38,583 nucleotides of DNA from Clostridia bacterium (GCA_910575245.1 CAJTEN010000038.1:1-38583); one strand, 5' to 3'. Counted from the first letter of the stretch, positions 25,783 through 34,554 are shown. Numbers and translations: made by a program. Notes: generated by a model not told the origin, from the sequence alone.

Positions 25783-25811
25783 AATATACAACAAGATACT
25801 ATAGAATGCAA
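25783..25811 (-). promoter_or_regulatory. argG promoter
   Basis: On the minus strand TTGCAT (25806-25811) and TATATT (25783-25788) are separated by exactly 17 bases, about 120 bases ahead of argG. The -35 lies beside TGAATTTATGCATTTT (25815-25830), which resembles an ARG-box half. Confidence 0.65.
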
Positions 25812-25875
25812 GTGTGAATTTATGCATTTTTAAATGTTTTTTCTCACTGAAATTGTGCATAAAACAAAATTTTAC

Positions 25876-25904
25876 TTGCATAATATGCAAAAATATTGTA
25901 TGAT
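25876..25904 (+). promoter_or_regulatory. argC promoter with ARG-box-like palindrome
   Basis: TTGCAT (25876-25881) and TATGAT (25899-25904) are 17 bases apart. The palindrome TTGCATAATATGCAA (25876-25890), perfect apart from its central base, overlaps the -35. ArgR/AhrC operators in Firmicutes are imperfect palindromes of about 18 bp with TGCAT-like or TGAAT-like arms, so repression by arginine is likely. The untranslated leader to argC would be about 220 bases. Confidence 0.65.
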
Positions 25905-26134
25905 TATGCGATCAAAAGCTTTTGCACAACTTTTATAAGGGCGGAGCAGGATAAGAAAATCAACGTAAAAGATTTGCGCGTATGCGTGGTGCGTGGTATA
26001 GTTGTGGAGAAGTTGGAGATGAAGGCAGAATTTCCTGTCCGTATACCGGCCGGCGGCAGAGACGCGAGGTTGCGGACATCTATCATATATGAAAGAAAGC
26101 AAATGAAGACTGCGGTATGCGCAAGGAGGTAGAA

Positions 26135-27202
26135 ATGATCAAAGCAGGAATTATAGGGGCAACAGGTTATGCGGGAGGCGAGCTGGTGCGTCTTCTTACA
26201 GGGCATAAAGAGGCAGAGATTAAATGGTACGGATCCCGCAGCTATGTGGATCAGAAATATGCTTCTGTTTATCAGAATATGTTTCAAATTGTGGATGATA
26301 AATGTATGGATGATAATATGGAAGAACTGGCGGATCAGGTGGACGTTATCTTTACGGCGACGCCGCAGGGATTCTGTGCTTCTCTGATGAATGATGAAAT
26401 TTTATCTAAGGTTAAGATCGTGGATCTGAGCGCGGATTTCAGGATCAAGAGTGTGCCCGTGTATGAGAAATGGTACGGGATAGAGCATAAATCCCCGCAG
26501 TACATAGAAGAGGCGGTGTACGGGTTGTGTGAAATAAACAGGGAAGACGTGAAGAAGGCCAGGCTGGTGGCTAATCCGGGCTGTTATACGACCTGTTCTA
26601 TCCTGACAGCCTATCCGCTTGTCAGGGAAGGGCTGATCGATACGGACACGTTGATTATTGATGCCAAAAGCGGGACATCGGGAGCCGGGCGCGGCGCCAA
26701 GGTGCCGAACCTTTATTGTGAGGTAAATGAGAATATCAAGGCTTATGGTGTGGCGGGCCACAGGCATACGCCGGAGATTGAAGAACAGCTGGGATATGCG
26801 GCCGGAAGAGAGATCCTGGTAAACTTTACGCCCCATCTGGTTCCTATGAACAGAGGAATCCTGGTGACGGAGTATGCGAAGCTGCGTCCCGTGAAGGAAC
26901 CGGACGGGCAGGAGAGAATGCCGTCCTATGAGGAGATTAGGGCGGTATATGACAAGTATTATGAGAAAGAGAAATTTGTCCGTGTGCTGGAAAAGGGTGT
27001 GTGCCCGGAAACCAAATGGGTGGAAGGCAGCAACTATGTGGATATTAATTTCGTGATTGATGAGCGGACCGGAAGGGTCATTATGCTGGGAGCGCTTGAC
27101 AATCTGGTCAAGGGAGCGGCAGGCCAGGCAGTGCAGAATATGAATCTGATGTTCGGACTGTCCGAGAGCGAAGGGCTGGAACTGGTTCCGATGTTTCCAT
27201 AG
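26135..27202 (+). CDS. argC: N-acetyl-gamma-glutamyl-phosphate reductase
   Basis: This is a 355-residue NADPH-dependent enzyme of arginine synthesis that reduces N-acetylglutamyl phosphate to the semialdehyde. The start at 26135 follows a perfect AAGGAGGT (26123-26130); the ATG at 26117 lies ahead of that site. The dinucleotide motif is GIIGATGYAGGELVRLL near the N-terminus. The catalytic cysteine is C150 in ANPGCYTT, and GHRHTPEIEEQL carries the catalytic His region. The length is typical. It leads the arg cluster but is separated from argJ by three unrelated genes and a palindromic element. Confidence 0.96.
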   Translation: MIKAGIIGATGYAGGELVRLLTGHKEAEIKWYGSRSYVDQKYASVYQNMFQIVDDKCMDDNMEELADQVDVIFTATPQGFCASLMNDEILSKVKIVDLSADFRIKSVPVYEKWYGIEHKSPQYIEEAVYGLCEINREDVKKARLVANPGCYTTCSILTAYPLVREGLIDTDTLIIDAKSGTSGAGRGAKVPNLYCEVNENIKAYGVAGHRHTPEIEEQLGYAAGREILVNFTPHLVPMNRGILVTEYAKLRPVKEPDGQERMPSYEEIRAVYDKYYEKEKFVRVLEKGVCPETKWVEGSNYVDINFVIDERTGRVIMLGALDNLVKGAAGQAVQNMNLMFGLSESEGLELVPMFP

Positions 27203-27303
27203 GAAAGGAGAGTGTCCGGATTATGGATAAGCGGTAGGGTTGGATACAGGGAATCGGGAAGAATTCAGACTGTTACATGTAATAAAGAAAGGGCACATGC
27301 TAT

Positions 27304-27792
27304 ATGGAGAGAAGAGATAAAATAAATTATTATCTGGATCTGGCGAAGATGGTGGCGCAGAGGTCCACCTGTTTAAGACGGCATTACGGCGCCGTGATCG
27401 TTAAGAATGACGAAGTGATTTCCACGGGATATGTGGGTGCGCCCCGCGGCAGGAAGAACTGTACGGATATCGGGGAATGCGTACGGGTCAGGATGGAGAT
27501 TCCCCGGGGTGAGAGGTATGAATTATGCCGCAGCGTCCATGCGGAAGCAAATGCCATTATCAGCGCGTCCAGAGATAAGATGATCGGCAGTGCCCTGTAT
27601 CTGGTAGGTGTGGAGGCCGGGACGGGAGAATACGTGAAGGATTCCTGCAGCTGTTCCATGTGCAAGCGGCAGATTATCAATGCAGGGATTGAGACCGTTT
27701 ATATCAGGGATACGGAGGATGAATACCGGGTTATTCCTGTGCAGCAGTGGATTGATGAGGATGAATCCCTGGAAGGTAAGCTGGGGTATTGA
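27304..27792 (+). CDS. dCMP deaminase-like cytidine/deoxycytidylate deaminase family protein
   Basis: This is a 162-residue zinc deaminase. RSTCLRRHYGAVIVKNDEV and TGYVGAPRGRKNC match the dCMP deaminase (ComEB-like) family. The zinc and proton-shuttle motif is SVHAEANAI, with H79 and E81. The second half, SCSCSMCKRQIINAGIE, supplies C117 and C120, with Ser where the family usually has Pro before the first Cys. It would deaminate dCMP to dUMP for thymidylate synthesis, which is inference from the family. It lies 101 bases after argC on the same strand and is unrelated to arginine synthesis. Confidence 0.85.
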   Translation: MERRDKINYYLDLAKMVAQRSTCLRRHYGAVIVKNDEVISTGYVGAPRGRKNCTDIGECVRVRMEIPRGERYELCRSVHAEANAIISASRDKMIGSALYLVGVEAGTGEYVKDSCSCSMCKRQIINAGIETVYIRDTEDEYRVIPVQQWIDEDESLEGKLGY

Positions 27793-27907
27793 CCTGATAT
27801 TACAAGCAAACTCTCCTATATATAGAAGAGTTTTGGATGCGAGTGCACAATTGGAGCAGGCAGATCAAAAAGAGAATATAAAAGAACTGGTTGGAGAGTG
27901 AAAGAGT

Positions 27908-28354
27908 ATGATACGGACGATGACGATAGAAGACTATGAAGGCGTGAAAGAACTGTGGCTTTCTATCAAAGGATTTGCCATCAGGAGCCTGGATGATTCC
28001 AGGGAAGGCGTTGCGCGGTTTCTTGCGAGAAATCCGGATACGAGTGTGGTGGCAGTGGAGGACGGCAGGATCGTAGGTGCGATTCTGTGCGGACACGACG
28101 GCAGACGGGGCTGTCTGTATCATGTCTGCGTTGCGGAAGGCTTCCGTAGGAAGGGCATCGGTAAGAAGATGGTGGTTTTCTGCATGGAGGCGCTCAAGAA
28201 GCAGCAGATCAATAAGGTTTCGCTGATTGCCTTTACGGCCAATGATGTCGGCAACGCTTTCTGGCGGACGATCGGGTGGACGAAGAGGGAAGATTTGAAC
28301 TATTATGATTTTACATTGAATGAGAAGAACATTACGGCATTCAATAAGACATGA
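27908..28354 (+). CDS. GNAT-family N-acetyltransferase
   Basis: This is a 148-residue GCN5-related acetyltransferase. The acetyl-CoA-binding motif A is VCVAEGFRRKGIGKKM, with the R-x-x-G-x-G core, and is preceded by the beta-strand LYHV. Motif B ends in NDVGNAFWRTIGWTKRED. It opens MIRTMTIEDYEGVKELW, common in RimI-like and small-molecule acetyltransferases. The acceptor is not readable. Its place in an arginine cluster raises the thought of N-acetylglutamate synthesis, but the sequence does not specifically resemble ArgA. It is followed directly by a hairpin and the second 101-bp element. Confidence 0.85.
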   Translation: MIRTMTIEDYEGVKELWLSIKGFAIRSLDDSREGVARFLARNPDTSVVAVEDGRIVGAILCGHDGRRGCLYHVCVAEGFRRKGIGKKMVVFCMEALKKQQINKVSLIAFTANDVGNAFWRTIGWTKREDLNYYDFTLNEKNITAFNKT

Positions 28355-28355
28355 A

Positions 28356-28394
28356 GTTACACTAAGACACCAGAATGCGGTGTCTAAGTATAAC
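28356..28394. terminator. hairpin directly after the acetyltransferase gene
   Basis: GTTACACTAAGACACC (28356-28371) and GGTGTCTAAGTATAAC (28379-28394) pair at 14 of 16 positions around a 7-base loop. It begins one base after the acetyltransferase stop and ends one base before the 101-bp element. No T-run follows, so as a terminator it is weak; the element may have inserted where the T-run was. Confidence 0.45.
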
Positions 28395-28395
28395 T

Positions 28396-28496
28396 ATAGT
28401 AAACGACATAACAAATTTCTGCTTCCGTCTCCTGCCAAAGCCATATGCGAAAGCTTTTGCAGGGCCGAAAAGGAAATTTTTAATGTCGTTAACTAT
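28396..28496. repeat. 101-bp palindromic element, copy 2 (MITE-like)
   Basis: It has the same length and same ends as the copy at 5556-5656, with 14 differences, almost all in the interior. The inverted ends are 28396-28419 and 28473-28496. It is flanked on both sides by TATA (28395-28398 and 28494-28497), consistent with insertion at a TA-rich site. It lies between the acetyltransferase and the coiled-coil gene inside the arg cluster. Confidence 0.85.
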
Positions 28497-28508
28497 AAGT
28501 CATGTCTG

Positions 28509-28535
28509 GGAGAATTCGAAAAGCGTGAATTCTCC
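28509..28535. other. 9-bp hairpin beside copy 2; rest of gap empty
   Basis: GGAGAATTC (28509-28517) and GAATTCTCC (28527-28535) form a perfect stem with a 9-base loop. No T-run follows on either strand. The remaining gap to 28716 is G-rich and I see no gene or clear signal in it. Confidence 0.35.
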
Positions 28536-28729
28536 TGGGGTTGTGGAGAGACGATAAGGGAGTAAAGCAATAAGGGCAGTTTTTGCCTGATTTGGGTTTA
28601 TGGAAGTGAGAGGGAGAAGGGATTTGCGGCGGAGGGGAATATGCCGATATAAACTGTATCGGTTACTGTGGGCAGCTGGGATACAGGTGCGTGACGGTGT
28701 GAAGTGACAGGTGGGCAGGAGGATGTAAG

Positions 28730-29341
28730 ATGGGGACTATGAAGATCAAAGAGGCGAGACAGGCATACACGGCACAGCTTGATGTGCTGCGTAACAGGCA
28801 GAGGAAGCTGCTTAAGGAGAAAGAAAAGAATGATATGCATCTGAAGTACAGCACACAGGATGCGGCCTGGAATGGCGGTTCAGGTGTTGTGATAGATCTG
28901 TCGGAGGAATACCGCAAGCGTGCACAGGAACTGCAGGAGAAGATCGATCAGGTGAAGGAACAGATTGAGGAGCATGTGAAGCTTCGCGACCAAGTCATCG
29001 AGATGGAGGTCGGCATTGCCAACGCGGAGGTGGCGAAACAGCAGGGAGAGGCCATGCAGGAGTACGGTGAGGAGGTGGCTAAGTGTCTGGAGATTGCCAG
29101 AAGAATAGCCAACGGCGATAAGGTACCTGCCTCGGATGAGAAGAAGCTGATGGATTTCAATATGGAAGTCTATATGGCGGCCAAGAATATGGCAGTGATG
29201 AATGCGGATAAGAAACACAAAGAATATGATTCCCTGTGGGAAGAGAAAGAAGAGAAAGGGGAGAGTCCGGATCCCATGGAGATAGCGGATGACACGGAGA
29301 TCAATGTGGAACTTCCGGATATCGGTGTGGAAGGAGAGTAA
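28730..29341 (+). CDS. uncharacterised coiled-coil protein
   Basis: This is a 203-residue soluble protein without a signal peptide or membrane helix. The start is fixed by AGGAGG at 28717-28722. Residues 5-40 and 62-100 are strongly heptad-like, Lys/Glu-rich coiled coils (YRKRAQELQEKIDQVKEQIE). The middle shows VEVGIAN-like MEVGIANAEVAKQQ. The C-terminus is acidic (DDTEINVELPDIGVEGE). I do not recognise the family. It stands between an acetyltransferase and argJ and has no obvious link to arginine synthesis. Possible roles are structural or as an assembly partner; the sequence does not decide. Confidence 0.7.
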   Translation: MGTMKIKEARQAYTAQLDVLRNRQRKLLKEKEKNDMHLKYSTQDAAWNGGSGVVIDLSEEYRKRAQELQEKIDQVKEQIEEHVKLRDQVIEMEVGIANAEVAKQQGEAMQEYGEEVAKCLEIARRIANGDKVPASDEKKLMDFNMEVYMAAKNMAVMNADKKHKEYDSLWEEKEEKGESPDPMEIADDTEINVELPDIGVEGE

Positions 29342-29471
29342 GTAAAAGAAAAAAATATGTCTTCCCAACGGCATACAATTGTATTAGAATTAAGAAACAG
29401 TGCATAAATTTCCGGAAACAATACAGAAGCAGTGCAGTGTTTCGGAAGCAGCGAAAGGAACGGGCGGGATC

Positions 29472-30695
29472 ATGAAAATAATAGAAGGCGGCGTTACCGC
29501 GGCACAGGGCTTTGAGGCGGCAGGTGTCGAGGCGGCGATCAAGTATCAGAACAGGAAAGATATGGCGATGGTGTACAGTCAGGCACCCTGCAGGGCAGCA
29601 GGCGTTTTTACCAGCAATGTGGTCAAAGCGGCTCCGGTTATGTGGGATAAGGAGATTGTGGAGCATTCTCCGGCGGTGCATGCAGTGGTTGTCAATTCCG
29701 GTATTGCCAATGCCTGTACCGGTAAACAAGGGTATGACTGCTGCAGGCAGACTGCGGAGAAGACGGCCGCGCTTTTAGGCATCTGTGCGGATGCGGTGCT
29801 TGTGGCTTCCACCGGCGTGATCGGGAATCAGATTCCGGTGGAGAAGCTTCTTGCGGGTGTGGAGAAGCTGGCAGAAGCGAAGGAGGATTCGGCAGAGGCA
29901 GGAACCAGGGCGGCAGAGGCAATCATGACCACCGATACAGTGTCCAAACAGGCGGCAGTGCAGATCGAGCTGGGTGGTAAGATTGTGACGATAGGAGGCA
30001 TGTGTAAGGGATCGGGAATGATCCATCCGAATATGTGTACCATGCTGGGATTTGTGACAACGGATGCGGCGATTTCGAAGGAACTTCTTCAGGAGGCGCT
30101 TCGGGAAGACGTGGTGGATACATTCAATATGATTTCTGTAGACGGGGATACATCCACCAACGACACACTTATAGTATTGGCCAACGGTATGGCAGACAAT
30201 CCGGAGATTGTCTGTAAGAACGAGGATTATTACAAATTTAAAGAGGCGCTTAACTATATCGATACCACACTGGCAAAGAAGATGGCGGGGGACGGGGAAG
30301 GCGCAACAGCACTTTTTGAGGCGAAGGTGATCCATGCGGCTTCCAAGCAGGATGCGCGCATTTTAAGCAAGGCAGTGATCGGTTCCAGCCTGTGCAAGGC
30401 GGCTGTCTTCGGGCATGACGCCAATTTCGGCAGATTCCTGTGTGCGCTCGGTTATTCCGGTGTGCAGTTTGACCCGGAGAAGATAGAGCTTTATTTTGAG
30501 AATGAGGAGAAAAGCATTCTGATCTATAAGGACGGAACGGCGGTGGATTACAGTGAGGAAGAGGCGACACAGGTGCTTGCGTCACCGGCTGTCAGAGTTC
30601 TGGCAGATATGCATATGGGAGATGCCGAAGCAACTGCGTGGGGATGTGATTTAAGCTATGAATATGTAAAGATCAATGCGGATTACCGTAGCTGA
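29472..30695 (+). CDS. argJ: glutamate N-acetyltransferase / ornithine acetyltransferase
   Basis: This is a 407-residue ArgJ that transfers acetyl from N-acetylornithine to glutamate, the cyclic arginine route, and may also use acetyl-CoA. The start at 29472 is followed by MKIIEGGVTAAQGF; the frame extends back to 29400 without a ribosome site. The precursor is expected to self-cleave before T190 in HPNMCTMLGFVTTDA, where Cys replaces the usual Ala before the threonine. KGSGMIHPNM and FGHDANFGRFLCALGYSG are family hallmarks. Length and motifs are otherwise complete. It heads the argJ-argB-argD run. Confidence 0.95.
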   Translation: MKIIEGGVTAAQGFEAAGVEAAIKYQNRKDMAMVYSQAPCRAAGVFTSNVVKAAPVMWDKEIVEHSPAVHAVVVNSGIANACTGKQGYDCCRQTAEKTAALLGICADAVLVASTGVIGNQIPVEKLLAGVEKLAEAKEDSAEAGTRAAEAIMTTDTVSKQAAVQIELGGKIVTIGGMCKGSGMIHPNMCTMLGFVTTDAAISKELLQEALREDVVDTFNMISVDGDTSTNDTLIVLANGMADNPEIVCKNEDYYKFKEALNYIDTTLAKKMAGDGEGATALFEAKVIHAASKQDARILSKAVIGSSLCKAAVFGHDANFGRFLCALGYSGVQFDPEKIELYFENEEKSILIYKDGTAVDYSEEEATQVLASPAVRVLADMHMGDAEATAWGCDLSYEYVKINADYRS

Positions 30696-30750
30696 CCTGG
30701 ATGGTGCTGTTTAAGGACTATAAGCGATAGAAAAGAGGACGGACGAGATC

Positions 30751-31638
30751 ATGGAACAGAAAGAAATAGATAAGATTCTGGAGAAGGCGGAGGTGCTGAT
30801 CGAAGCGCTGCCCTATATTCAGAAGTTCAACCGTAAGATTATTGTGGTGAAATACGGCGGCAGCGCCATGAGCAATGAGGAACTGCAGAAGAATGTTATT
30901 AAGGATGTCACTCTGCTGAAACTGGTAGGGTTTAAACCTATTATCGTGCATGGTGGCGGCAAGGAGATCAGCCGCTGGGTCGGTAAGGTCGGCAAGGAAG
31001 CGAAGTTCGTGAACGGGCTTCGGGTGACGGACGAGGAGACCATGGAGATTGCGGAGATGGTCCTGAATAAGGTCAACAAGAATCTGGTCAGAATGGTGGA
31101 GGAGTTAGGCGTCAGGGCTGTCGGCATCAGCGGTAAGGACGCGGGCCTGTTACAGTGTACGAAGAAATGTCCGGACGGGGAAGACATCGGGTATGTGGGA
31201 GAGATATGTGGTGTGGATCCCAAGGTGCTCTATGATCTGCTGGAGAAGGATTTCCTTCCCATCGTGGCGCCGATCGGCCTGGATGATGAGTTTATGACTT
31301 ACAACATCAACGCGGATGATGCGGCATGTGCCATTGCCAAGGCGGTAGGGGCGGACAAGCTTGTCTTCCTGACGGATATTGAAGGGTTATACCGTGATAT
31401 CAATGATAAGACAAGCTTTATATCCAGGCTTACTTCGTTACAGGCTGAGGAGTTGATCGGCAGCGGCTGTATCGGAGGGGGCATGCTGCCGAAGCTGAGC
31501 AACTGTACGGATGCCATCAGGGAAGGAGTCAACAGGGTGCATATTCTGGACGGACGTATCGCGCACTGCCTGCTTCTGGAAATCTTTACGAATAAAGGGA
31601 TCGGGACGGCGATCATATCTGACGAAGATAAAAATTGA
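30751..31638 (+). CDS. argB: acetylglutamate kinase
   Basis: This is a 295-residue amino acid kinase that phosphorylates N-acetylglutamate. The ATP-binding glycine loop is VVKYGGSAM near residues 32-40 and the substrate loop is IIVHGGGKEIS. FLTDIEGLYRD and GGGMLPKLSNC complete the fold. The extra N-terminal helix (IDKILEKAEVLIEALPYIQ) is the feature that marks arginine-inhibited hexameric kinases, as opposed to the shorter E. coli type. This fits a cyclic pathway where ArgB is the control point. It lies 55 bases after argJ. Confidence 0.96.
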   Translation: MEQKEIDKILEKAEVLIEALPYIQKFNRKIIVVKYGGSAMSNEELQKNVIKDVTLLKLVGFKPIIVHGGGKEISRWVGKVGKEAKFVNGLRVTDEETMEIAEMVLNKVNKNLVRMVEELGVRAVGISGKDAGLLQCTKKCPDGEDIGYVGEICGVDPKVLYDLLEKDFLPIVAPIGLDDEFMTYNINADDAACAIAKAVGADKLVFLTDIEGLYRDINDKTSFISRLTSLQAEELIGSGCIGGGMLPKLSNCTDAIREGVNRVHILDGRIAHCLLLEIFTNKGIGTAIISDEDKN

Positions 31639-31712
31639 TAGGTTTATGGCAAAAATAAATAACGGAAACAGAATAAAAGAGAAGCATAAAGCAGAAACAT
31701 AATAGAACAGAA

Positions 31713-32939
31713 ATGGGTAAAACAATGAGTACAACAATGCAGAATTATATAGACGAGGCGGAGAAAGTCCTCTTACATACGTACAACCGTTATCAAGTCG
31801 TGTTTGATAAAGGAGAGGGCGTATATCTTTACGATATAGACGGCAAACGATATCTGGATTTCGTATCGGGGATCGCGGTGTTTGCACTGGGATATCACAA
31901 CAAGGAGTATAATGATGCGCTGAAAGCGCAGATTGACAAGATTATTCATACGTCCAATTATTATTATAATCTTCCGGCGATCGAGGCCGCTGGGAAGATC
32001 AGGGAAATTTCTGGGATGGACCGGGTGTTTTTCACCAACAGCGGGGCGGAAGCCATTGAGGGGGCAATCAAGACAGCCAGGAAATATGCTTATCTGAAGG
32101 ATGGCAGGACAGACCATGAGATCATTGCCATGGAGCACTCTTTCCACGGCAGGACCATGGGGGCGCTGTCGGTGACAGGGAATTCCCATTACAGGGAGGC
32201 GTTTGAGCCGATGATCGGGCATATCAGGTTCGCTAAGCTGAATGACTTCGACAGTGTGATGGCACAGGTGACGGAAAAGACCTGCGCGATTCTGTTTGAG
32301 ACTGTACAGGGGGAGGGCGGTATCTACCCGGCAACAGAGGAATTCATGCAGAAGGTGCGCAGACTTTGTGACGAACGGGATATTCTGATGATTTTGGATG
32401 AGATCCAGTGCGGTATGGGACGGACGGGAACCATGTTCGCATGGCAGCGTTACGGCATTAAGCCGGATGTGATGGCATCGGCTAAGGCGCTGGGCTGCGG
32501 TGTGCCTGTGGGAGCATTCATGATGACAGAGAAGGTGGGTGAGAATTCTCTGGCGGCAGGAGATCACGGTACAACCTACGGCGGCAATCCGCTGGCTTGT
32601 GCGGCTGTCTGCAAGGTGATTGAATTGTTTGAGAAACAGAAGGTGTTAGATAATGTGAAAGAAGTGGGCGGATATCTGGGAGAGTGTCTGGAACGGCTGG
32701 CGGAGGAATTCGGCTGTATTAAGGCCCACCGGGGCGTGGGAATGATGCAGGGGCTTGTTTTTGACAGGCCTGTGGGCGATATCATCACCAGGGCAATGGA
32801 GAAGGGATTGGTATTAATCAATGCAGGTACGGATATTATCAGGTTTGTGCCGCCCCTTGTGATTACCAGAGAGAATGTGGATGCCATGATAACAATTCTG
32901 CGGGAGAGCATAACAGACGCAGTATTCGGGGAATCATAA
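31713..32939 (+). CDS. argD: acetylornithine aminotransferase
   Basis: This is a 408-residue class III PLP aminotransferase that converts N-acetylglutamate semialdehyde to N-acetylornithine. PLP-binding features are FTNSGAEAIEGAIKTARKYA, the aspartate in LDEIQCGMGRTGTMFAW, and the Schiff-base lysine K258 in ASAKALGCGVPVGAF. Starts at 31713 and 31725 are both possible and neither has a strong ribosome site. Close relatives act on ornithine or succinylornithine, but the arg operon context favours ArgD. It ends the arg run, 43 bases before the next gene. Confidence 0.94.
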   Translation: MGKTMSTTMQNYIDEAEKVLLHTYNRYQVVFDKGEGVYLYDIDGKRYLDFVSGIAVFALGYHNKEYNDALKAQIDKIIHTSNYYYNLPAIEAAGKIREISGMDRVFFTNSGAEAIEGAIKTARKYAYLKDGRTDHEIIAMEHSFHGRTMGALSVTGNSHYREAFEPMIGHIRFAKLNDFDSVMAQVTEKTCAILFETVQGEGGIYPATEEFMQKVRRLCDERDILMILDEIQCGMGRTGTMFAWQRYGIKPDVMASAKALGCGVPVGAFMMTEKVGENSLAAGDHGTTYGGNPLACAAVCKVIELFEKQKVLDNVKEVGGYLGECLERLAEEFGCIKAHRGVGMMQGLVFDRPVGDIITRAMEKGLVLINAGTDIIRFVPPLVITRENVDAMITILRESITDAVFGES

Positions 32940-32982
32940 AAGATTGGAGTATCAGGTGTTTTAACAAATAAGGAGAGTAAAA

Positions 32983-34554
32983 GTGACTCTGAAGAAAAGA
33001 TTAATTACAATCCTGATCATCGCGCTCTGTGCCGGCAGTATCTATGCTGTGGGGCATCTGGGGCTTACCGTACAGCCGCAGGAGGCAGGAGAGGCAGAGG
33101 AGGATTTCCTGTTCGGGCATCGGGAGACCCTCTATCTGTGGTATACGGATGAAGCGCTGACGGATTATCTTAACAGCGTGGCGGTAGCCTACAGCGAATA
33201 TCAGGACGATGTACGTGTAGTTCCGGTTTATACATCGGGACGGGAGTATCTGGAGACCGTTAATCAGGCATCTCTGCATACAGAGGAGGTGCCGGATCTG
33301 TATATTGTCAGCAATGATTCCCTGGAAAAGGCATATCTGTCAGGATTGGCATCGGAAGTCAGGCTGCCGGAAGGCGTGCTGCCTATGGAACAGTGGTTTC
33401 CGGAGACGGCAGTCCGGGCGGTAACCTATGATGACAGGCAGATTGCCTATCCGTTCTATTTCGAGACGAGCTGTTTCCTGTATAATCTGACTTATCTGGA
33501 AGACTGGGCCAGGGCACAGATCGAAGCGGAGCAGGATGTGGCGGAAGCTGAAGAGGCCCAGCAGCAGATCGACAGCGGACAGGAACCGGAGGAGGATACC
33601 GGTGGGAGCGGCGATGCTCAGGACGGCGGTGTTGCAGATGCAGAAAATTCGGAGGAGCCGGGGAGCGGGGATGAGGCCGTGGCTGACAGGGTAAGACAGG
33701 CGCTGCCGGATACAATAGACGATATTCTTGCCTTTGCGTACGAATACGATGCGCCGGAGCAGGTGGAAGCGGTCTTTAAATGGGATGTATCCGATATTTT
33801 CTATAATTATTTCTTCGTGGGTGATGCCATTGATGTGGGCGGCGCCAACGGTGATAAGGCCGGTTCTATCGATATTTACAATGAAAATGCGATCAAGAGC
33901 ATGAGGGTTTATCAGGATCTGAACCAGTTCTTTTCCATAGATACGAAGGAAATCAGCTATGACGGCGTGCTTCAGGATTTTATGGACGGCAAGATTGTGT
34001 ATACGGTAGCTACGTCCGATGCGATGTCTAAGATTGAGGCCGCGAAAGCAGAGGGTAATTTCGCCTATGAGTACGGGATCTCCATACTGCCCGGCGTGAG
34101 TGATGAGATAGATTCCGCCTCTCTGTCCGTGACACAGTGTGTGGTAATAAACGGTTATTCGGAGAAGAAGGATATGGCCAATGATTTCGCGGTATATCTG
34201 TCGGCGTATGCTTCCGAAGTGCTTTATCCACGGACCGGAAAGCTGCCGGTGAGCGATACCGGCGATACTTATGAAGATGCCAACCGGAGAGCTTTTTTGG
34301 AGGAATACAAGAGTTCTGTCCCGATGCCTAAGATGATCGAGACCAGTAATTTCTGGGTGGAGCTGGAAATTACTTTTGCCAGGATCTGGGAAGGCGAGGA
34401 CGCCAACAACGGGCTGAAGGCATTATCCGAGAAGATTATGTCACAGGTAGTCGGCGGGGAGTATACAGAGGAATATATCGATCTTCCTGAAGAAGTGCCG
34501 GAAGAGTACGTGGATGAGGAAACAGTGGAAGGAGAGACTACGGAGGAAGGCTGA
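32983..34554 (+). CDS. orphan extracellular binding protein with acidic insert
   Basis: This 523-residue protein starts at GTG 32983 behind AGGAG. An N-terminal hydrophobic helix (residues 5-22) lacks a proper lipobox, so it is probably an anchor or a cleaved signal. The first lobe (LYLWYTDEALTDYLNSVAV, then PDLYIVSNDSLEKA) and second lobe (FMDGKIVYTVATSDAMSKI, then ILPGVSDEID) resemble SBP_bac_1 sugar-binding proteins. Between them, about residues 180-240, lies a highly acidic, Gly/Gln-rich stretch unlike that family. The C-terminal tail is also acidic. No permease or ATPase accompanies it. It follows argD by 43 bases and is closed by a strong terminator. Its ligand is unknown; a sensing role is possible. 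Confidence 0.72.
   Translation: MTLKKRLITILIIALCAGSIYAVGHLGLTVQPQEAGEAEEDFLFGHRETLYLWYTDEALTDYLNSVAVAYSEYQDDVRVVPVYTSGREYLETVNQASLHTEEVPDLYIVSNDSLEKAYLSGLASEVRLPEGVLPMEQWFPETAVRAVTYDDRQIAYPFYFETSCFLYNLTYLEDWARAQIEAEQDVAEAEEAQQQIDSGQEPEEDTGGSGDAQDGGVADAENSEEPGSGDEAVADRVRQALPDTIDDILAFAYEYDAPEQVEAVFKWDVSDIFYNYFFVGDAIDVGGANGDKAGSIDIYNENAIKSMRVYQDLNQFFSIDTKEISYDGVLQDFMDGKIVYTVATSDAMSKIEAAKAEGNFAYEYGISILPGVSDEIDSASLSVTQCVVINGYSEKKDMANDFAVYLSAYASEVLYPRTGKLPVSDTGDTYEDANRRAFLEEYKSSVPMPKMIETSNFWVELEITFARIWEGEDANNGLKALSEKIMSQVVGGEYTEEYIDLPEEVPEEYVDEETVEGETTEEG

Noticed and set aside
25896..26132. 78-codon frame between the argC promoter and argC
   Set aside because: It starts inside or beside the -10 box, has no ribosome site and an odd composition; treated as untranslated leader.
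27680..27901. 73-codon frame overlapping the deaminase end
   Set aside because: It mostly overlaps the deaminase in another frame and has no ribosome site.
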